Of a stretch of DNA of 36,908 bases, positions 22,259 to 31,246 are shown one piece after another. Source of the DNA: Chloroflexota bacterium. GTDB taxonomy: Bacteria; Chloroflexota; Limnocylindria; Limnocylindrales; CSP1-4. The stretch covers positions 68,779 to 105,686 of the forward strand of contig JANYJG010000005.1 of assembly GCA_025358515.1 (NCBI GenBank). The letters are read 5' to 3'. Position 1 is the stretch's first letter, and each line of letters begins with the position of its first letter. A program made the position numbers and the translations under genes. The notes under the pieces are model-generated. The model made no database searches and was not told where the DNA came from. It was given only the letters and a program-made list of their open reading frames with translations.

Positions 22259-25200
22259 CTAAGGGGCAACGGGCTTCCCTGCCAGGCAGATGGTTACGTT
22301 GCCCGAGTCGAGCTCAACGCTCAGACCCGTCCTGCCGTCCGCGATTGGGCCAAATGAGATGCGGCTGCGCGTCTCGACCTCCACGAAGCAGACGAACGGC
22401 TCCAGGGTTGCCTTCACGGCATCGGGCGCCTGAACCGATATCTGGACTTCGTCGTCCAGCTCGACGTTGGCGTCCTTTCGGGCATCTTGGATGGCACGCT
22501 GCAGCTCGCGAGCGTCGCCCTCGGCCCGTAACTGCGGCGTCAGTTCCGTGTCGATCACGACCACCAGGCCCTCGTGGTGGGCCACGGCGGTGCCAGGGCG
22601 CGGCGTCGCCATGACCTCCACCTCATCGGCCGCCAGCGTGACGCCCCCCATCCTGACCGAACCATCGGGCAGGAGCTCGAAACGGTTCTCGCGGGCCGCG
22701 GCCATCACTGCCGGGATTGCGGCCCCGAGCTTCTTGCCGATCTTGGGCAGAAGCGGTTTCACCCGCCGGTCGACGAGCTCCGATTCGTCGCCGATCAGGA
22801 CGATCTCCTTGATGTTGACCTCATCCTTGACCAGATCGAGCAGCGCATCGCGCTCGACCAATCGCTCCGCACCAGGTATCGCCAGCCACATCCGCGACAA
22901 GGGCTGACGAAGCTTGATACCGGCCTGACTTCGTAGAGTTCGTGCCAGGTCCACGATCCTCATGGCAACATCCATTGACTGCTGGAGCGCGCGGTCGTTG
23001 AGGTGCTTCAACTCTTCCGTCGGCCATACCGTCAGGTGGACGCTATCGGGCGCTCCCGGCACCGCGCCCGCCACCACCAGGTTCTGGTAGATGGCCTCGG
23101 TGAGGAACGGCATGATCGGGGCCGCGATACGCGCCAGGGCCACCAGCGTCGCATGCATCGTGGCGAAGGCGGCGGCCCGGTCCGTGGGATCCGCGCTTCG
23201 GGCAAAACGCTTGCGGGACCGGCGCAGGTACCAAGTCGAGAGATCCTCGATGAAACCGTCGATGGCTCGGGTGGCATCGAGGGCCTCGTATGCCTTCAGC
23301 CGCAGCTCTACTTCGTTGGCCAGCCGTGCAACTCGCGCCAGGATCCAGCGGTCCAGGGGTCCGCGTTCAGCCACCGTCGGCGCGGGCTGGTTGGGCTCCC
23401 AGTCGGCCTGCCGAGCGTAGGTTACGAAGAATGAGTACACGTTCCAGAGGACCAGCAGCCGCCGGCGTGCCTCGTCCGCAGCGTGCCAGCCGAAGAGGAT
23501 GTTGTCCTCCGGCCGGGCGTTGGCGAACATCCAGCGCATGACATCCACGCCCATTCGATCCGCGGCCTCGTCAAACTCGATGGCGTTGCCCGCACTTTTG
23601 TGCATCGGGCGGCCGTCTTCGCCAAAGACGAGGGCGTAGCCAAAGAGAGTCTTGAAGGGCGACTCACGGCGGAGGACGGTACCCATCGCCAGCAGCGAAT
23701 AGAACCAGTTGCGGAACTGCCCCGGAAAGCTCTCCGTAACGAAGTCCGCCGGGAACCACTGCTTCCAGAATTCGGGGTCCTCGCGGTAGTGCATCGTCGA
23801 GAAAGGCACGATGCCCGCGTCCAGCCACGGATTGCCGACATCGGCGATGCGCGATACGGGCTTGCCGCAGCCGGAGCAGCGGATCTTCACGGCGTCGATG
23901 TAGGGCCGGTGCGGAGTGTGGCCCTGGAACTCGTCCCAACCCTCCATGGCCAGCTCGGCCAGCTCCTCGCGGCTGCCCGCGACGGTGACCCCGCCGCAAT
24001 CGGCGCAGTCGTAGATCGGCAGCGCCAAACCCCAGTAGCGTTTCTTGCTGATCATCCAATCGTGCATGTTCACGAGCCAGTCCAGCTCGCGTTCGTAGCC
24101 GAAGCCGGGGATCCATTTGATCCCGTCGACCGATTCCATGATCTGGTAGCGCAGGCTGGCGTCTACCTGTGCCTTGGTCAGCTGACCGCGCGGAACGTCG
24201 TAAACGGGGCCCATGCTGATGAACCACTCGTCCACGAGGCGGAAGACCAGGGGCATACCGCACCGCCAGCAATGCGGGTAGCGGTGGGTGATCGTCTCCA
24301 GGCGGTAGAAGCGGTGCTTGTGCTTGAGCGACTCGAGAACCGGCTCCGCTACGTCGCGCACGTCCCGACCGGAAAGGGCGCCGAAGCCCGGGAGGACGAC
24401 GCCGTTCTCGTCCAGCGGCGCGATCATCGGCAGGCCCAACGACTTGCCCAGGGCGAAGTCCTCCGTGCCGCAGCCGGGCGCGATGTGGACGATGCCCGTT
24501 CCCTCGTCCTCGCCAACTTGATCCCAAACGACCACGCGATGCTCGTACGGAGCGCCCGCAGGGCCGGCCTGAGCGCCGTCGGCGTGGGCGCCTGCGGTGG
24601 CAACACCCGCGAACGCCGCCTGAACGGCCGGCAACTCGTCAAACGGGCCCGCATATCGCCAGCCCGCCAGGTCGCGTCCAAACTTCTCCTCGACGATCTG
24701 GAACGGCCCTACCAGAGCTTGCTTGAGCGTGCCCCGGCCCAGCCAGAAAATATCGTCGCCCTGTCTGACCTTCACGTAGCGCAGATTCTCTCCGACTGCC
24801 GCGGCGACGTTGGATGTCAGCGTCCAGGGCGTCGTGGTCCAGACCAGCAGTGCCTCGCCGGGCCTGTCCAGCAGTGGGAAGCGGACCGTCAGGCCGGGGT
24901 CTTCGCGATCGGCATAACCCTCGGTCATCTCGTGCTGGCTGATGCCGGTCCCACAGCGAGCGCACCACGGCATCGTGTCGTGGCCCTTGTATAACCAGCC
25001 GCGGCGGTGGCACTCGGCCAGGAACGACCAGATGAGGTAGTTGTTCTCGTTGGAGAAGGTGAAGTAGCTGCCGCCCACGTCGGGCATGCCCAGGCGCCCG
25101 ACCAGCATCTCAGCCGTGTCGGTGACAGGCCCGTTCGCGCCCGCGATCGTGACCTGCTTGGCGGGGTCATCTGCCAGTTCCTCGCCCAGACGCCGCAGAT

Positions 25201-25645
25201 CGTGCGGATCGTTCCAGTCCATCCACATGCCCAGGCGGATCGACTGCTCCGTCTGGCGCGCGGCATATGTGAGCACTCGCTGCTTGCACAGGCTCACGAA
25301 TTCGGCGATTCCGTAGCTCTCGATGTCGCGCTTGCTGGTAAAGCCCAGGTCCCGCTCGACATTGACTTCAACCCACAAGCCTTGACAATCGAAGCCGTTC
25401 TGGTAGCGCTGGTCGCGGCCCTGCATCGCCCAGAATCGCTGGAATAGGTCTTTGTACGAGCGGCCCCAGGCATGGTGAACGCCCATCGGGTTGTTGGCAG
25501 TTATCGGACCGTCGAGGAAGCTCCACCGCTCATGGCCGGCGTTCTGGGCCCGCAGACGCGCGAACGTCTTGCGCTCGCGCCACAGATTCAGGATCTCGTG
25601 TTCCTGGGCGACTAGATCTGGCTTGGAGCCGGTAGGTCGGAACAT
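22259..25645 (-). CDS. ileS: Isoleucyl-tRNA synthetase, divergent signature motifs
   Basis: IleRS charges tRNA-Ile and edits valine. The 1128-residue protein has the class I core, the editing domain (LLVWTTTPWTLTSNVA), a Cys pair CARC in PWCARCGTGISQHEM, and a C-terminal anticodon-binding region. The active-site signatures are changed. The HIGH position reads H57-H58-A59-W60 in NNPMGVHHAWGR, and the KMSKS position reads MHKSAGN at 681-687, keeping the second lysine region. I recall other bacterial IleRS with the same NNPMGVHHAWGR block, so this is probably a subfamily and not damage. Length fits the longer type. GAGGA lies before ATG 25645. The leader to the glycosyltransferase stop is only 89 nt, too short for a T-box. 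Confidence 0.94.
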   Translation of the reverse strand: MFRPTGSKPDLVAQEHEILNLWRERKTFARLRAQNAGHERWSFLDGPITANNPMGVHHAWGRSYKDLFQRFWAMQGRDQRYQNGFDCQGLWVEVNVERDLGFTSKRDIESYGIAEFVSLCKQRVLTYAARQTEQSIRLGMWMDWNDPHDLRRLGEELADDPAKQVTIAGANGPVTDTAEMLVGRLGMPDVGGSYFTFSNENNYLIWSFLAECHRRGWLYKGHDTMPWCARCGTGISQHEMTEGYADREDPGLTVRFPLLDRPGEALLVWTTTPWTLTSNVAAAVGENLRYVKVRQGDDIFWLGRGTLKQALVGPFQIVEEKFGRDLAGWRYAGPFDELPAVQAAFAGVATAGAHADGAQAGPAGAPYEHRVVVWDQVGEDEGTGIVHIAPGCGTEDFALGKSLGLPMIAPLDENGVVLPGFGALSGRDVRDVAEPVLESLKHKHRFYRLETITHRYPHCWRCGMPLVFRLVDEWFISMGPVYDVPRGQLTKAQVDASLRYQIMESVDGIKWIPGFGYERELDWLVNMHDWMISKKRYWGLALPIYDCADCGGVTVAGSREELAELAMEGWDEFQGHTPHRPYIDAVKIRCSGCGKPVSRIADVGNPWLDAGIVPFSTMHYREDPEFWKQWFPADFVTESFPGQFRNWFYSLLAMGTVLRRESPFKTLFGYALVFGEDGRPMHKSAGNAIEFDEAADRMGVDVMRWMFANARPEDNILFGWHAADEARRRLLVLWNVYSFFVTYARQADWEPNQPAPTVAERGPLDRWILARVARLANEVELRLKAYEALDATRAIDGFIEDLSTWYLRRSRKRFARSADPTDRAAAFATMHATLVALARIAAPIMPFLTEAIYQNLVVAGAVPGAPDSVHLTVWPTEELKHLNDRALQQSMDVAMRIVDLARTLRSQAGIKLRQPLSRMWLAIPGAERLVERDALLDLVKDEVNIKEIVLIGDESELVDRRVKPLLPKIGKKLGAAIPAVMAAARENRFELLPDGSVRMGGVTLAADEVEVMATPRPGTAVAHHEGLVVVIDTELTPQLRAEGDARELQRAIQDARKDANVELDDEVQISVQAPDAVKATLEPFVCFVEVETRSRISFGPIADGRTGLSVELDSGNVTICLAGKPVAP

Positions 25646-25734
25646 GGTCCTCGGTCTTCGTGCACGGGCGGTGCTCGGGCGGCAATCGGCCTGGTTGGTT
25701 CACTATCGTACTTAACTGCGGGTGGCTGCGGCCG

Positions 25735-27450
25735 TCAGACCTTCTCCGTGACCCGATACTCCAGGTACCGGCCGGTCAGCAAGCGAGTCTGCGCGTCCAG
25801 TGCCGGCAGGTTCGTGAACACGATCCCGACCACCGGCAGACACAGCCACTGCAGCCACGACACCAGCCTCATTCCGATCCCCCACTCGGCCGGTCGCGGC
25901 GGGGCCAGCTGATCTTCTATGAAGATCAGAACCAGAAGCGAGGAAAAGGCCCCGGTCAGCAGCCAGGCCGCGAAGACGGGCAGGTTCTGTCCCATCACCG
26001 ACGGGCGGAACGAGTCGTTGAGGATCAGCGGCAGGTTCGCCCCGAACAACATGATGAACGGCGCGATGGCCCAGTTTATGTGGTCCAGCCAGAGCGATAG
26101 CAGCCGCGAAACGCGCATCCGAAGCGGAATCTCAGAGTGCCGCATGGCATTGTCGATGAAGAACGGAATGTCGGTCACGCCCCATGCCCAGCGCCGGATC
26201 TGGACGTATTGCTGCACCAGACTGCGCGGATAGGTACGCGCCCGAACGGCGTCGCCGTACATCGGGATGAAGAGCGGCACCGCGCGGAATTGGCCGTTGA
26301 AGTGGAAGAAGCTCTTCCAGTAGAAGCGGCTGTCCTCTGGAATCGCGTCCGTGGCCCAGTAGTCGACCTCATGGACTGTCTGCAGAGAAACGGCGTACGA
26401 GCTGAAGCTGACCAGGCGTTCGGGCGTCAAATGGCGCCACATCTGGATGTGAGTCGAGCCCACGGCCACGAGCCGCACCGGTAGCGGGCACTGCCACAGG
26501 TTGTTGTGGAACATCGGCACCGGCTGATACAACCGCCGATAGCGGTCCTCCTCGGTGGCGAAAATGTAGGTGAGGTAGCCGAAGTACTGGGGGTGAACTC
26601 GATAGTCGGAGTCGAGGTCGGTGACGATGACTTTCGCGGGGTCGAAGCCAAGGCGGGCGAGCTCGCCGTACAGCCAGCGGCCGCCGTACGCCATCGCGCT
26701 CGACTTGCCCACCACGACGCCGGGTTCAAGCGGATCGAGGATGTGGAAGAAGTGGAGGAACTTGTCGCCGAACACATCGCGCAACCGGGCGACGTTCTCG
26801 CGGCCCTGGAGATCCGTCTCACGGGTGATGATCGCGACCATCCGCAAGTCGCGCGGATAGTCCGACTCGGCCAAGGCCCGGACGGTCTGGTACAGCTTCT
26901 CGTACGGCTCCGTATATGTCGGGACGAGGGCAACGTGCCACAGCTGGCGTGGATCCGGAATCTCCTGGCCTGAGGCGAGCAGCTTCTCCAGGCCGCGCCT
27001 TTCTTCGATCAGGCGACGCAGCTCGCGCCGGCCGCCCCGGGCCTCAATGCGCTTGCCTGAAGCCCCAAAGGTGTCCGCCCGAACGCGGACCGCATCGATC
27101 AAGCCCGCGAGTTCGTCGAATCGACCCTGCGGATCGGACAAAGAGAAGGCCTTCTGGCGCCAGTCGATGGCCATGACGCGGCGGATACGCCGGAACGAGA
27201 CGGCAACGCTGACGGACAGCTCCACTGCGCGCCACAGCCAGTAGAAGTCGAAGCTCAGCACGAACAGGCCAACGAGCCATGGGTAGCGCAGCGACACGGG
27301 GATCGGCGCGAGGATCAGGATCCACGTTACCAGGCCGGGGATGATCTCAAGCGCCCGGAGCCCGATTCGGTCGGCCAACCGCCGGGCGGGAACCTCCGCC
27401 GGCTCTACCGGCCGGACCGCCGAGGAATCCCGATCCTCGGCTTCATTCAC
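25735..27450 (-). CDS. Membrane glycosyltransferase, family 2-like
   Basis: A 571-residue processive-type glycosyltransferase. Two membrane segments lie near the N-terminus (about 36-52 and 57-75). The cytosolic GT-A domain starts near HVALVPTYTEPYEKLYQTV and has a DxD metal motif in DLDSD (278-282) and QIRRW (417-421), the Q/RxxRW motif of cellulose-synthase-like enzymes. Two or more C-terminal membrane segments follow, such as NWAIAPFIMLFGANLPLIL. The donor, acceptor and product are unknown; an exopolysaccharide or glycolipid role is inference. GTG 27450 overlaps the ilvE stop by 8 nt. Nothing else in the neighbourhood is a polysaccharide gene, so the substrate cannot be read from context. 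Confidence 0.85.
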   Translation of the reverse strand: MNEAEDRDSSAVRPVEPAEVPARRLADRIGLRALEIIPGLVTWILILAPIPVSLRYPWLVGLFVLSFDFYWLWRAVELSVSVAVSFRRIRRVMAIDWRQKAFSLSDPQGRFDELAGLIDAVRVRADTFGASGKRIEARGGRRELRRLIEERRGLEKLLASGQEIPDPRQLWHVALVPTYTEPYEKLYQTVRALAESDYPRDLRMVAIITRETDLQGRENVARLRDVFGDKFLHFFHILDPLEPGVVVGKSSAMAYGGRWLYGELARLGFDPAKVIVTDLDSDYRVHPQYFGYLTYIFATEEDRYRRLYQPVPMFHNNLWQCPLPVRLVAVGSTHIQMWRHLTPERLVSFSSYAVSLQTVHEVDYWATDAIPEDSRFYWKSFFHFNGQFRAVPLFIPMYGDAVRARTYPRSLVQQYVQIRRWAWGVTDIPFFIDNAMRHSEIPLRMRVSRLLSLWLDHINWAIAPFIMLFGANLPLILNDSFRPSVMGQNLPVFAAWLLTGAFSSLLVLIFIEDQLAPPRPAEWGIGMRLVSWLQWLCLPVVGIVFTNLPALDAQTRLLTGRYLEYRVTEKV

Positions 27451-28420
27451 TCGTGTACACCGGCGTCACCCAGTGCCGGAAGGCATCGAGGCGACCCCGA
27501 ACCGCGTCGAAATACGTCTTGCTGATCTGGCGCGCGATCGGGCCGACCTGGCCGTCTCCCACGGCCCGATGATCGACCGACGCAACCGGCGAAACCTGCG
27601 CGCCGGTGCCACACAGAAAGACCTCGTCGGCTATGTAGAGCTCGCTCCGATCGACCTGGCGCTCCTTGACTGGGATGCCGAGGTGAGCGGCGATCTCGAT
27701 TATGCCGGCGCGGGTTATTCCTTCAAGGATATCCTCTGTGACCGCGGGCGTAATCAGGACGCCATCGCGAACCAGGAAGAGGTTCTCGGCGGATCCCTCG
27801 GCCACGTGGCCGTCCGACGTGAGCACGATCGCCTCGTCGAAGCCGTTCAACATCGCCTCAGTCTTGGAGAAGGCCGGGTTGACGTAGCTGCCGACAATCT
27901 TGCTGCGCGAGGGCATCGAGACGTCGCTGGTGCGTCGCCATGAGACCGTGCCCGTAGATATGCCCTTCTCGGTGTCGATGTAGTCGCCCATCGGCGTAGC
28001 CAGGATGTAGAAGTCGTGGGTCAAGCCGTGCAGCTTGACGCCGATCGCTTGCGTGTCCTTATAGACCGAGGGCCGGACGTAGGTGTCCTCGCGGAATCCG
28101 TTGCGGCGCAGGACCTGCAAGAGAAGGGCGCTGAACTCGTCAACGGACGGCAATTCCGCCATCAGCATGATCTTGCTGGAGTTGCGCAACCGGACGAAGT
28201 GCTCCTGCATCCGAAGCGCGTACAGCTGGCCTTCCTCGGCGTTCCAATACGCCCTAATCCCCTCGAAGACCGCGGTGCCATACAGGAATGCGTGGGTCAT
28301 GATCGGGATGTTCGCGTCGGCCAACCTTACGTACTGCCCCTGGAAGTAGCAGATGAAGTTGGACTGATCCGGCTTGCCCGCCGCGTTTGCGGCAGGAGCT
28401 TGGGCGTGCTCCGTGACCAT
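27443..28420 (-). CDS. ilvE: Branched-chain amino acid aminotransferase
   Basis: IlvE is the PLP enzyme for the last step of Leu, Ile and Val synthesis and the first of their breakdown. The 325-residue fold-type IV protein has FLYGTAVFEGIRAY, the PLP lysine K174 in SKIVGSYVN, EAIVLTSDGHVAEGSAENLF and FLCGTGAQVSPV. The first 20 residues are an unconserved tail. ATG 28420 has AGGGAG 9 nt before it. A candidate promoter lies 49 nt upstream. Being next to ileS may tie isoleucine supply to its use on tRNA, though a glycosyltransferase gene separates them. Confidence 0.95.
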   Translation of the reverse strand: MVTEHAQAPAANAAGKPDQSNFICYFQGQYVRLADANIPIMTHAFLYGTAVFEGIRAYWNAEEGQLYALRMQEHFVRLRNSSKIMLMAELPSVDEFSALLLQVLRRNGFREDTYVRPSVYKDTQAIGVKLHGLTHDFYILATPMGDYIDTEKGISTGTVSWRRTSDVSMPSRSKIVGSYVNPAFSKTEAMLNGFDEAIVLTSDGHVAEGSAENLFLVRDGVLITPAVTEDILEGITRAGIIEIAAHLGIPVKERQVDRSELYIADEVFLCGTGAQVSPVASVDHRAVGDGQVGPIARQISKTYFDAVRGRLDAFRHWVTPVYTSE

Positions 28421-28468
28421 TATCGACGCTCCCTGGTACTGGTCACCGGCGTAGACCGGCGAAACCGC

Positions 28469-28474
28469 AGTATA
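28469..28474 (-). promoter_or_regulatory. Candidate -10 box for ilvE
   Basis: Minus-strand TATACT lies 48 nt before the ilvE start in the 116 nt gap after the antiporter gene. The -35 position at 18 nt reads TTCGGA, a partial match. The leader then carries a normal Shine-Dalgarno. This is likely the start of an ilvE-GT-ileS-lspA transcript. Confidence 0.4.
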
Positions 28475-28536
28475 GCGGCCTCACCTCGTGGCTCCGAAGT
28501 TGGCCTCATGGGCGGCCGACTGACGCAGTTCGCGCC

Positions 28537-29580
28537 TCAGCCCCTGGTGCCGATGAGCGTACTCACGACGATCGTCAGGTAGATCAGATAGAAGACGCCA
28601 CCAATCAGCAACCAGCGGGCTTCGAGCCTGCGCCGGATAACCATCGGAATGACAATCGCGGCCGAAGAGGCGAACGTGATACCGGCCGAAGCGAAGGCAA
28701 CGCCGGCACCGGAGACGGACCAGATGGCGGGGGCGAATATCAGGCCGATAGAGGTCGGGATGACGCTCTGGAAGACCATCGCTCCAGTAATGTTGCCCAG
28801 GGCCAGGGTGTCCTTGCCTTGCCGGACCCAGATGACGCTATTCATCTTTTCGGGCAGTTCGGTAGCGATCGGAGCCACGACGAGCGCGAGCAGCGTTCCG
28901 TTGACGCCCAAAGCCGCTGACAAATGCTCGACCGCACCCACGAAGCCCCAGGCGCCGCCGATGATGCAGGCCAGAGCAAACAGAACCTGCAAGGTAACGA
29001 TGCGCAATCGGGGCGCCACCGGATGGGCAGGCGCGCGGCGATCCAGGCGATGAAACCGCAACGGGGCCAGGTTCGCCTCCTCGGCGGCCTCGGCTCTCAG
29101 GTGCCCTATCACGTACCAGGCATACAGACCCAGCAGCAGCACCGCAATCAATCGGCGCGGCGCCTCGTAAGAACCTGGCAGGAAGGCCGCGCCGATGGCA
29201 ATGGCATATGCAAGCCCGAAGTAGGCTATGTCGTGGCCCAGAACGCCCGTGTTCACCGCCAGCGACGCTCCCGCATCACGGCGTTTCCGCAGCAGCAGCA
29301 CGGCTGCCCCGGTGACGAACATCGCCAGGGTCGCGAGCATGAACGGGGCGCCGAGGATGGCGCCCACACCCACCTGGCTGGCCGCTATTCCGCCCCCAAA
29401 AAGGATGGCGATGAGCGGAATCATCGTCTCCGGCAGGGCCGTCCCAACGGCAGCCAAGACGGACCCGATCGCACCTTCTGCCAGCTCGAGCTTGTGCCCG
29501 AACCATTCGATACCGTTCGTGAACAACTCGGAGCCGGCCAGAATGACGCCGAACGAGACGAGCAGCAGGACTATGTCCAC
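28537..29580 (-). CDS. Sodium/calcium exchanger (CaCA) family protein
   Basis: A CaCA superfamily cation antiporter of the inner membrane, 347 residues, mostly hydrophobic with about ten segments in two halves. Alpha-1 is SVLAAVGTALPETMIPLIA with GVGAILGAPF; alpha-2 is APIATELPEKMNSVIW followed by LGNITGAMVFQS. The paired acidic residues of the alpha repeats (E51-type and E in TELPE) are kept. The central loop contains the acidic EAAEEAN and a basic stretch. GTG 29580 has GGGAGG 6 nt upstream. It lies 49 nt after rpsR with a hairpin in the gap. Ca2+ or another cation in exchange for Na+ or H+ is inferred; specificity cannot be seen. Confidence 0.88.
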   Translation of the reverse strand: MDIVLLLVSFGVILAGSELFTNGIEWFGHKLELAEGAIGSVLAAVGTALPETMIPLIAILFGGGIAASQVGVGAILGAPFMLATLAMFVTGAAVLLLRKRRDAGASLAVNTGVLGHDIAYFGLAYAIAIGAAFLPGSYEAPRRLIAVLLLGLYAWYVIGHLRAEAAEEANLAPLRFHRLDRRAPAHPVAPRLRIVTLQVLFALACIIGGAWGFVGAVEHLSAALGVNGTLLALVVAPIATELPEKMNSVIWVRQGKDTLALGNITGAMVFQSVIPTSIGLIFAPAIWSVSGAGVAFASAGITFASSAAIVIPMVIRRRLEARWLLIGGVFYLIYLTIVVSTLIGTRG

Positions 29581-29599
29581 TTATGGCCTCCCTCGATGG

Positions 29600-29621
29600 G
29601 CACGCGGCAATCGCCGCGTGC
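29600..29621 (-). other. Perfect 9-bp hairpin between rpsR and antiporter
   Basis: GCACGCGGC and its exact reverse complement are separated by a 4 nt loop. It starts 9 nt after the rpsR stop (minus strand) and ends 20 nt before the antiporter GTG. There is no T-tract, so it is not a standard intrinsic terminator; it could stabilise the end of the rpsF-ssb-rpsR mRNA or lower read-through. Confidence 0.55.
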
Positions 29622-29629
29622 GGGAGACG

Positions 29630-29914
29630 TTATGGTCGGACGTGCTGAGGGGCGTACGGGAGCAGGGCAACGATGCGAGCTCGCTTGAGGGCAACGGCCA
29701 ACTGGCGCTGATGATTGGCACAGGTGCCGGTCTTGCGTCGCGGCTCGATCTTGGCGCGTTCGGAGAGATAGCGGCGAAGCCTGTTTACTTCCTTGTAGTC
29801 GATGTAAACCGTCTTGTCCGCGCAAAACGTGCAGACCTTGCGGCGTCGGCGATCCCGATACATGTCGTCACGCTTGCCGCCGCGGGTCTTTTCTCGGGGG
29901 CTAAAAGGTGGCAT
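29630..29914 (-). CDS. rpsR: 30S ribosomal protein S18 (Cys-containing)
   Basis: S18 of the small ribosomal subunit, 94 residues. It has [20 protein letters not shown], with C-x2-C, and [26 protein letters not shown] near the C-terminus. The added Cys/His set suggests a zinc-binding form. AAAGGA lies about 9 nt before ATG 29914. rpsF-ssb-rpsR is the classic order. Confidence 0.97.
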   Translation of the reverse strand: MPPFSPREKTRGGKRDDMYRDRRRRKVCTFCADKTVYIDYKEVNRLRRYLSERAKIEPRRKTGTCANHQRQLAVALKRARIVALLPYAPQHVRP

Positions 29915-30001
29915 TGGGTTTCGATCCTTTTGTCATTGCGGCCGCGTACGAACACGGCATTTGGTGTCGTCAGTGCGCTTGGCGTGGGGCCAAGCGTGGT
30001 G

Positions 30002-30451
30002 TCAGAACGGAAGTTCGTCCAGGTCGCTCGAACCGAAGTCGTCCGAGGGGCTGGCGGGATCTACCTGAGCGCCGCCTCGCGCGGGTCGAGCCCCGGCCGA
30101 CTCTGGAGCGCCGTCTTCCCGCGGGCGCGGGTCGAGCGCGGTCACCGTGCTGGCGACCAGCTCCGTTGTGTAGCGCTTCTGGCCTTCCTTGTCCTCCCAC
30201 GACCGCGTCTGGAGACGGCCCTCCACGTAGACCTTGCGGCCCTTGCGTAGGTGCTCGGCGGTGCGTTCAGCCAAAGCGGCCCAGGCAACTACCCGGAACC
30301 ACTCGGTCTCTTCCTTCCACTCGCCGCTCGCGTCCTTGTAGTTGCGGTTGACGGCGACCGTGAACTGGGTCACCGCCTGCCCATTGGGCGTATAGCGCAT
30401 CTCCGGATCGCGACCAAGATTGCCGATGATCATCGCCTTATTAAGCGACAT
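30002..30451 (-). CDS. ssb: Single-stranded DNA-binding protein
   Basis: SSB coats single-stranded DNA and recruits replication and repair factors. The OB fold covers about residues 1-110 (MSLNKAMIIGNLGRDPEMRY; WFRVVAWAALAERTAEHLRKG), then a Pro/Gly/Ala-rich linker, and the acidic tip DLDELPF that binds PriA, RecG and other partners. Both of those helicases are encoded in this window. 149 residues is normal. GGAGG precedes ATG 30451. Confidence 0.97.
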   Translation of the reverse strand: MSLNKAMIIGNLGRDPEMRYTPNGQAVTQFTVAVNRNYKDASGEWKEETEWFRVVAWAALAERTAEHLRKGRKVYVEGRLQTRSWEDKEGQKRYTTELVASTVTALDPRPREDGAPESAGARPARGGAQVDPASPSDDFGSSDLDELPF

Positions 30452-30483
30452 CGAGCGTGCCTCCAGCTCCGCGTTTGCGGGCC

Positions 30484-30918
30484 TCAGTCGATGGCGGCGG
30501 GGGCCGCGTCGGTCTCCGATTCGTCGATGAGCTCAACCTCTTCGTCCGGCTCATCATCGTCGACCGGCGGGGCGACCTCGGCGTCGGACTCGGCATCGGA
30601 CTCGGCGTCGCGACCGCGCGAAGCCTTGACCGGGCGCTCGACGCGGGTAACGAGATGACGCAGGACCTCTTCGCTGATTAGCAGGCCCCGCTCGAGTTCG
30701 GAGATCGCCGTCGCCGGCGCTTCGAACAGGATGACGTAGTAGGAGCCCTCGCGATGATGATCGATGGGATAGGCCAGTCGGCGACGGCCCCAGGGAGCCT
30801 GCTTGACGATCTGGCCGCCTCCGGCTGCGATGGCACGGGCGGTTCGCTCGAGTGTGGCCTGAACCTTGTCATCCGCAAGGTCCGGACGGAGTACGAGCAT
30901 GAGTTCGTAACGGCGCAT
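30484..30918 (-). CDS. rpsF: 30S ribosomal protein S6 with acidic tail
   Basis: S6 of the small subunit. The start is ATG 30918, preceded by GGAAGGGG, giving 144 residues beginning MRRYELMLVLRPDL. The core ends near VTRVERPVK (about residue 100). A very acidic tail of over 40 residues follows, partly built by a 12-bp tandem repeat (30581-30610) that encodes an ESDA-type repeat. S6 often has an acidic C-terminus, in E. coli extended further by RimK, so a built-in acidic tail is plausible. It is the first gene of the rpsF-ssb-rpsR unit. Confidence 0.96.
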   Translation of the reverse strand: MRRYELMLVLRPDLADDKVQATLERTARAIAAGGGQIVKQAPWGRRRLAYPIDHHREGSYYVILFEAPATAISELERGLLISEEVLRHLVTRVERPVKASRGRDAESDAESDAEVAPPVDDDEPDEEVELIDESETDAAPAAID

Positions 30919-30997
30919 GCGCCTATAACCCCTTCCTATGGGTGTGCCCCGATTCGCGAGCGGCAACGCCGGTCGGTCGGAGCCGAAAGGACCCGCG

Positions 30998-31007
30998 TAT
31001 GATAGCA
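30998..31007. promoter_or_regulatory. Two-faced -10 region upstream of rpsF
   Basis: The 10-mer GTATGATAGC (plus strand) is the exact reverse complement of the one at 11571-11580. On the minus strand it reads TGCTATCAT, an extended -10 aimed at rpsF about 80 nt away. On the plus strand it gives TATGAT, which could serve the pilin gene at 31247 with a long leader. No good -35 box is seen. Confidence 0.5.
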
Positions 31008-31246
31008 AACGGCCGCCCCGGACGCTTCACAAGGCAGGCCGCCCCAATATTGCCGAGGGCGTGGCGGGCGGTCCGGCCCAAATTCGGTACCACTGGCTGT
31101 CGCCAAAAGGCACCACAGGCCCCTTTGTACTCCTCTGAGCCGACCTCCGCGGTCATACCATCGTATTTGGCGTCGACCATGTTCGGCGGCCGGTCAATGG
31201 AGACGCAGCCGCAACGGACACTGCCGTCGTAATGAAAGGAGGCAAC

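Noticed and set aside
23483-24994. A 503-codon open frame on the plus strand inside ileS
   Set aside because: It mirrors the conserved ileS frame, has no family features and no ribosome site.
25646-25734. A T-box riboswitch before ileS
   Set aside because: The gap is only 89 nt and shows neither a T-box core nor a terminator stem.
28441-28480. A hairpin terminator after the antiporter gene
   Set aside because: The GC-rich CGCCGGT units are direct repeats, not a good inverted repeat, and no T-tract follows.
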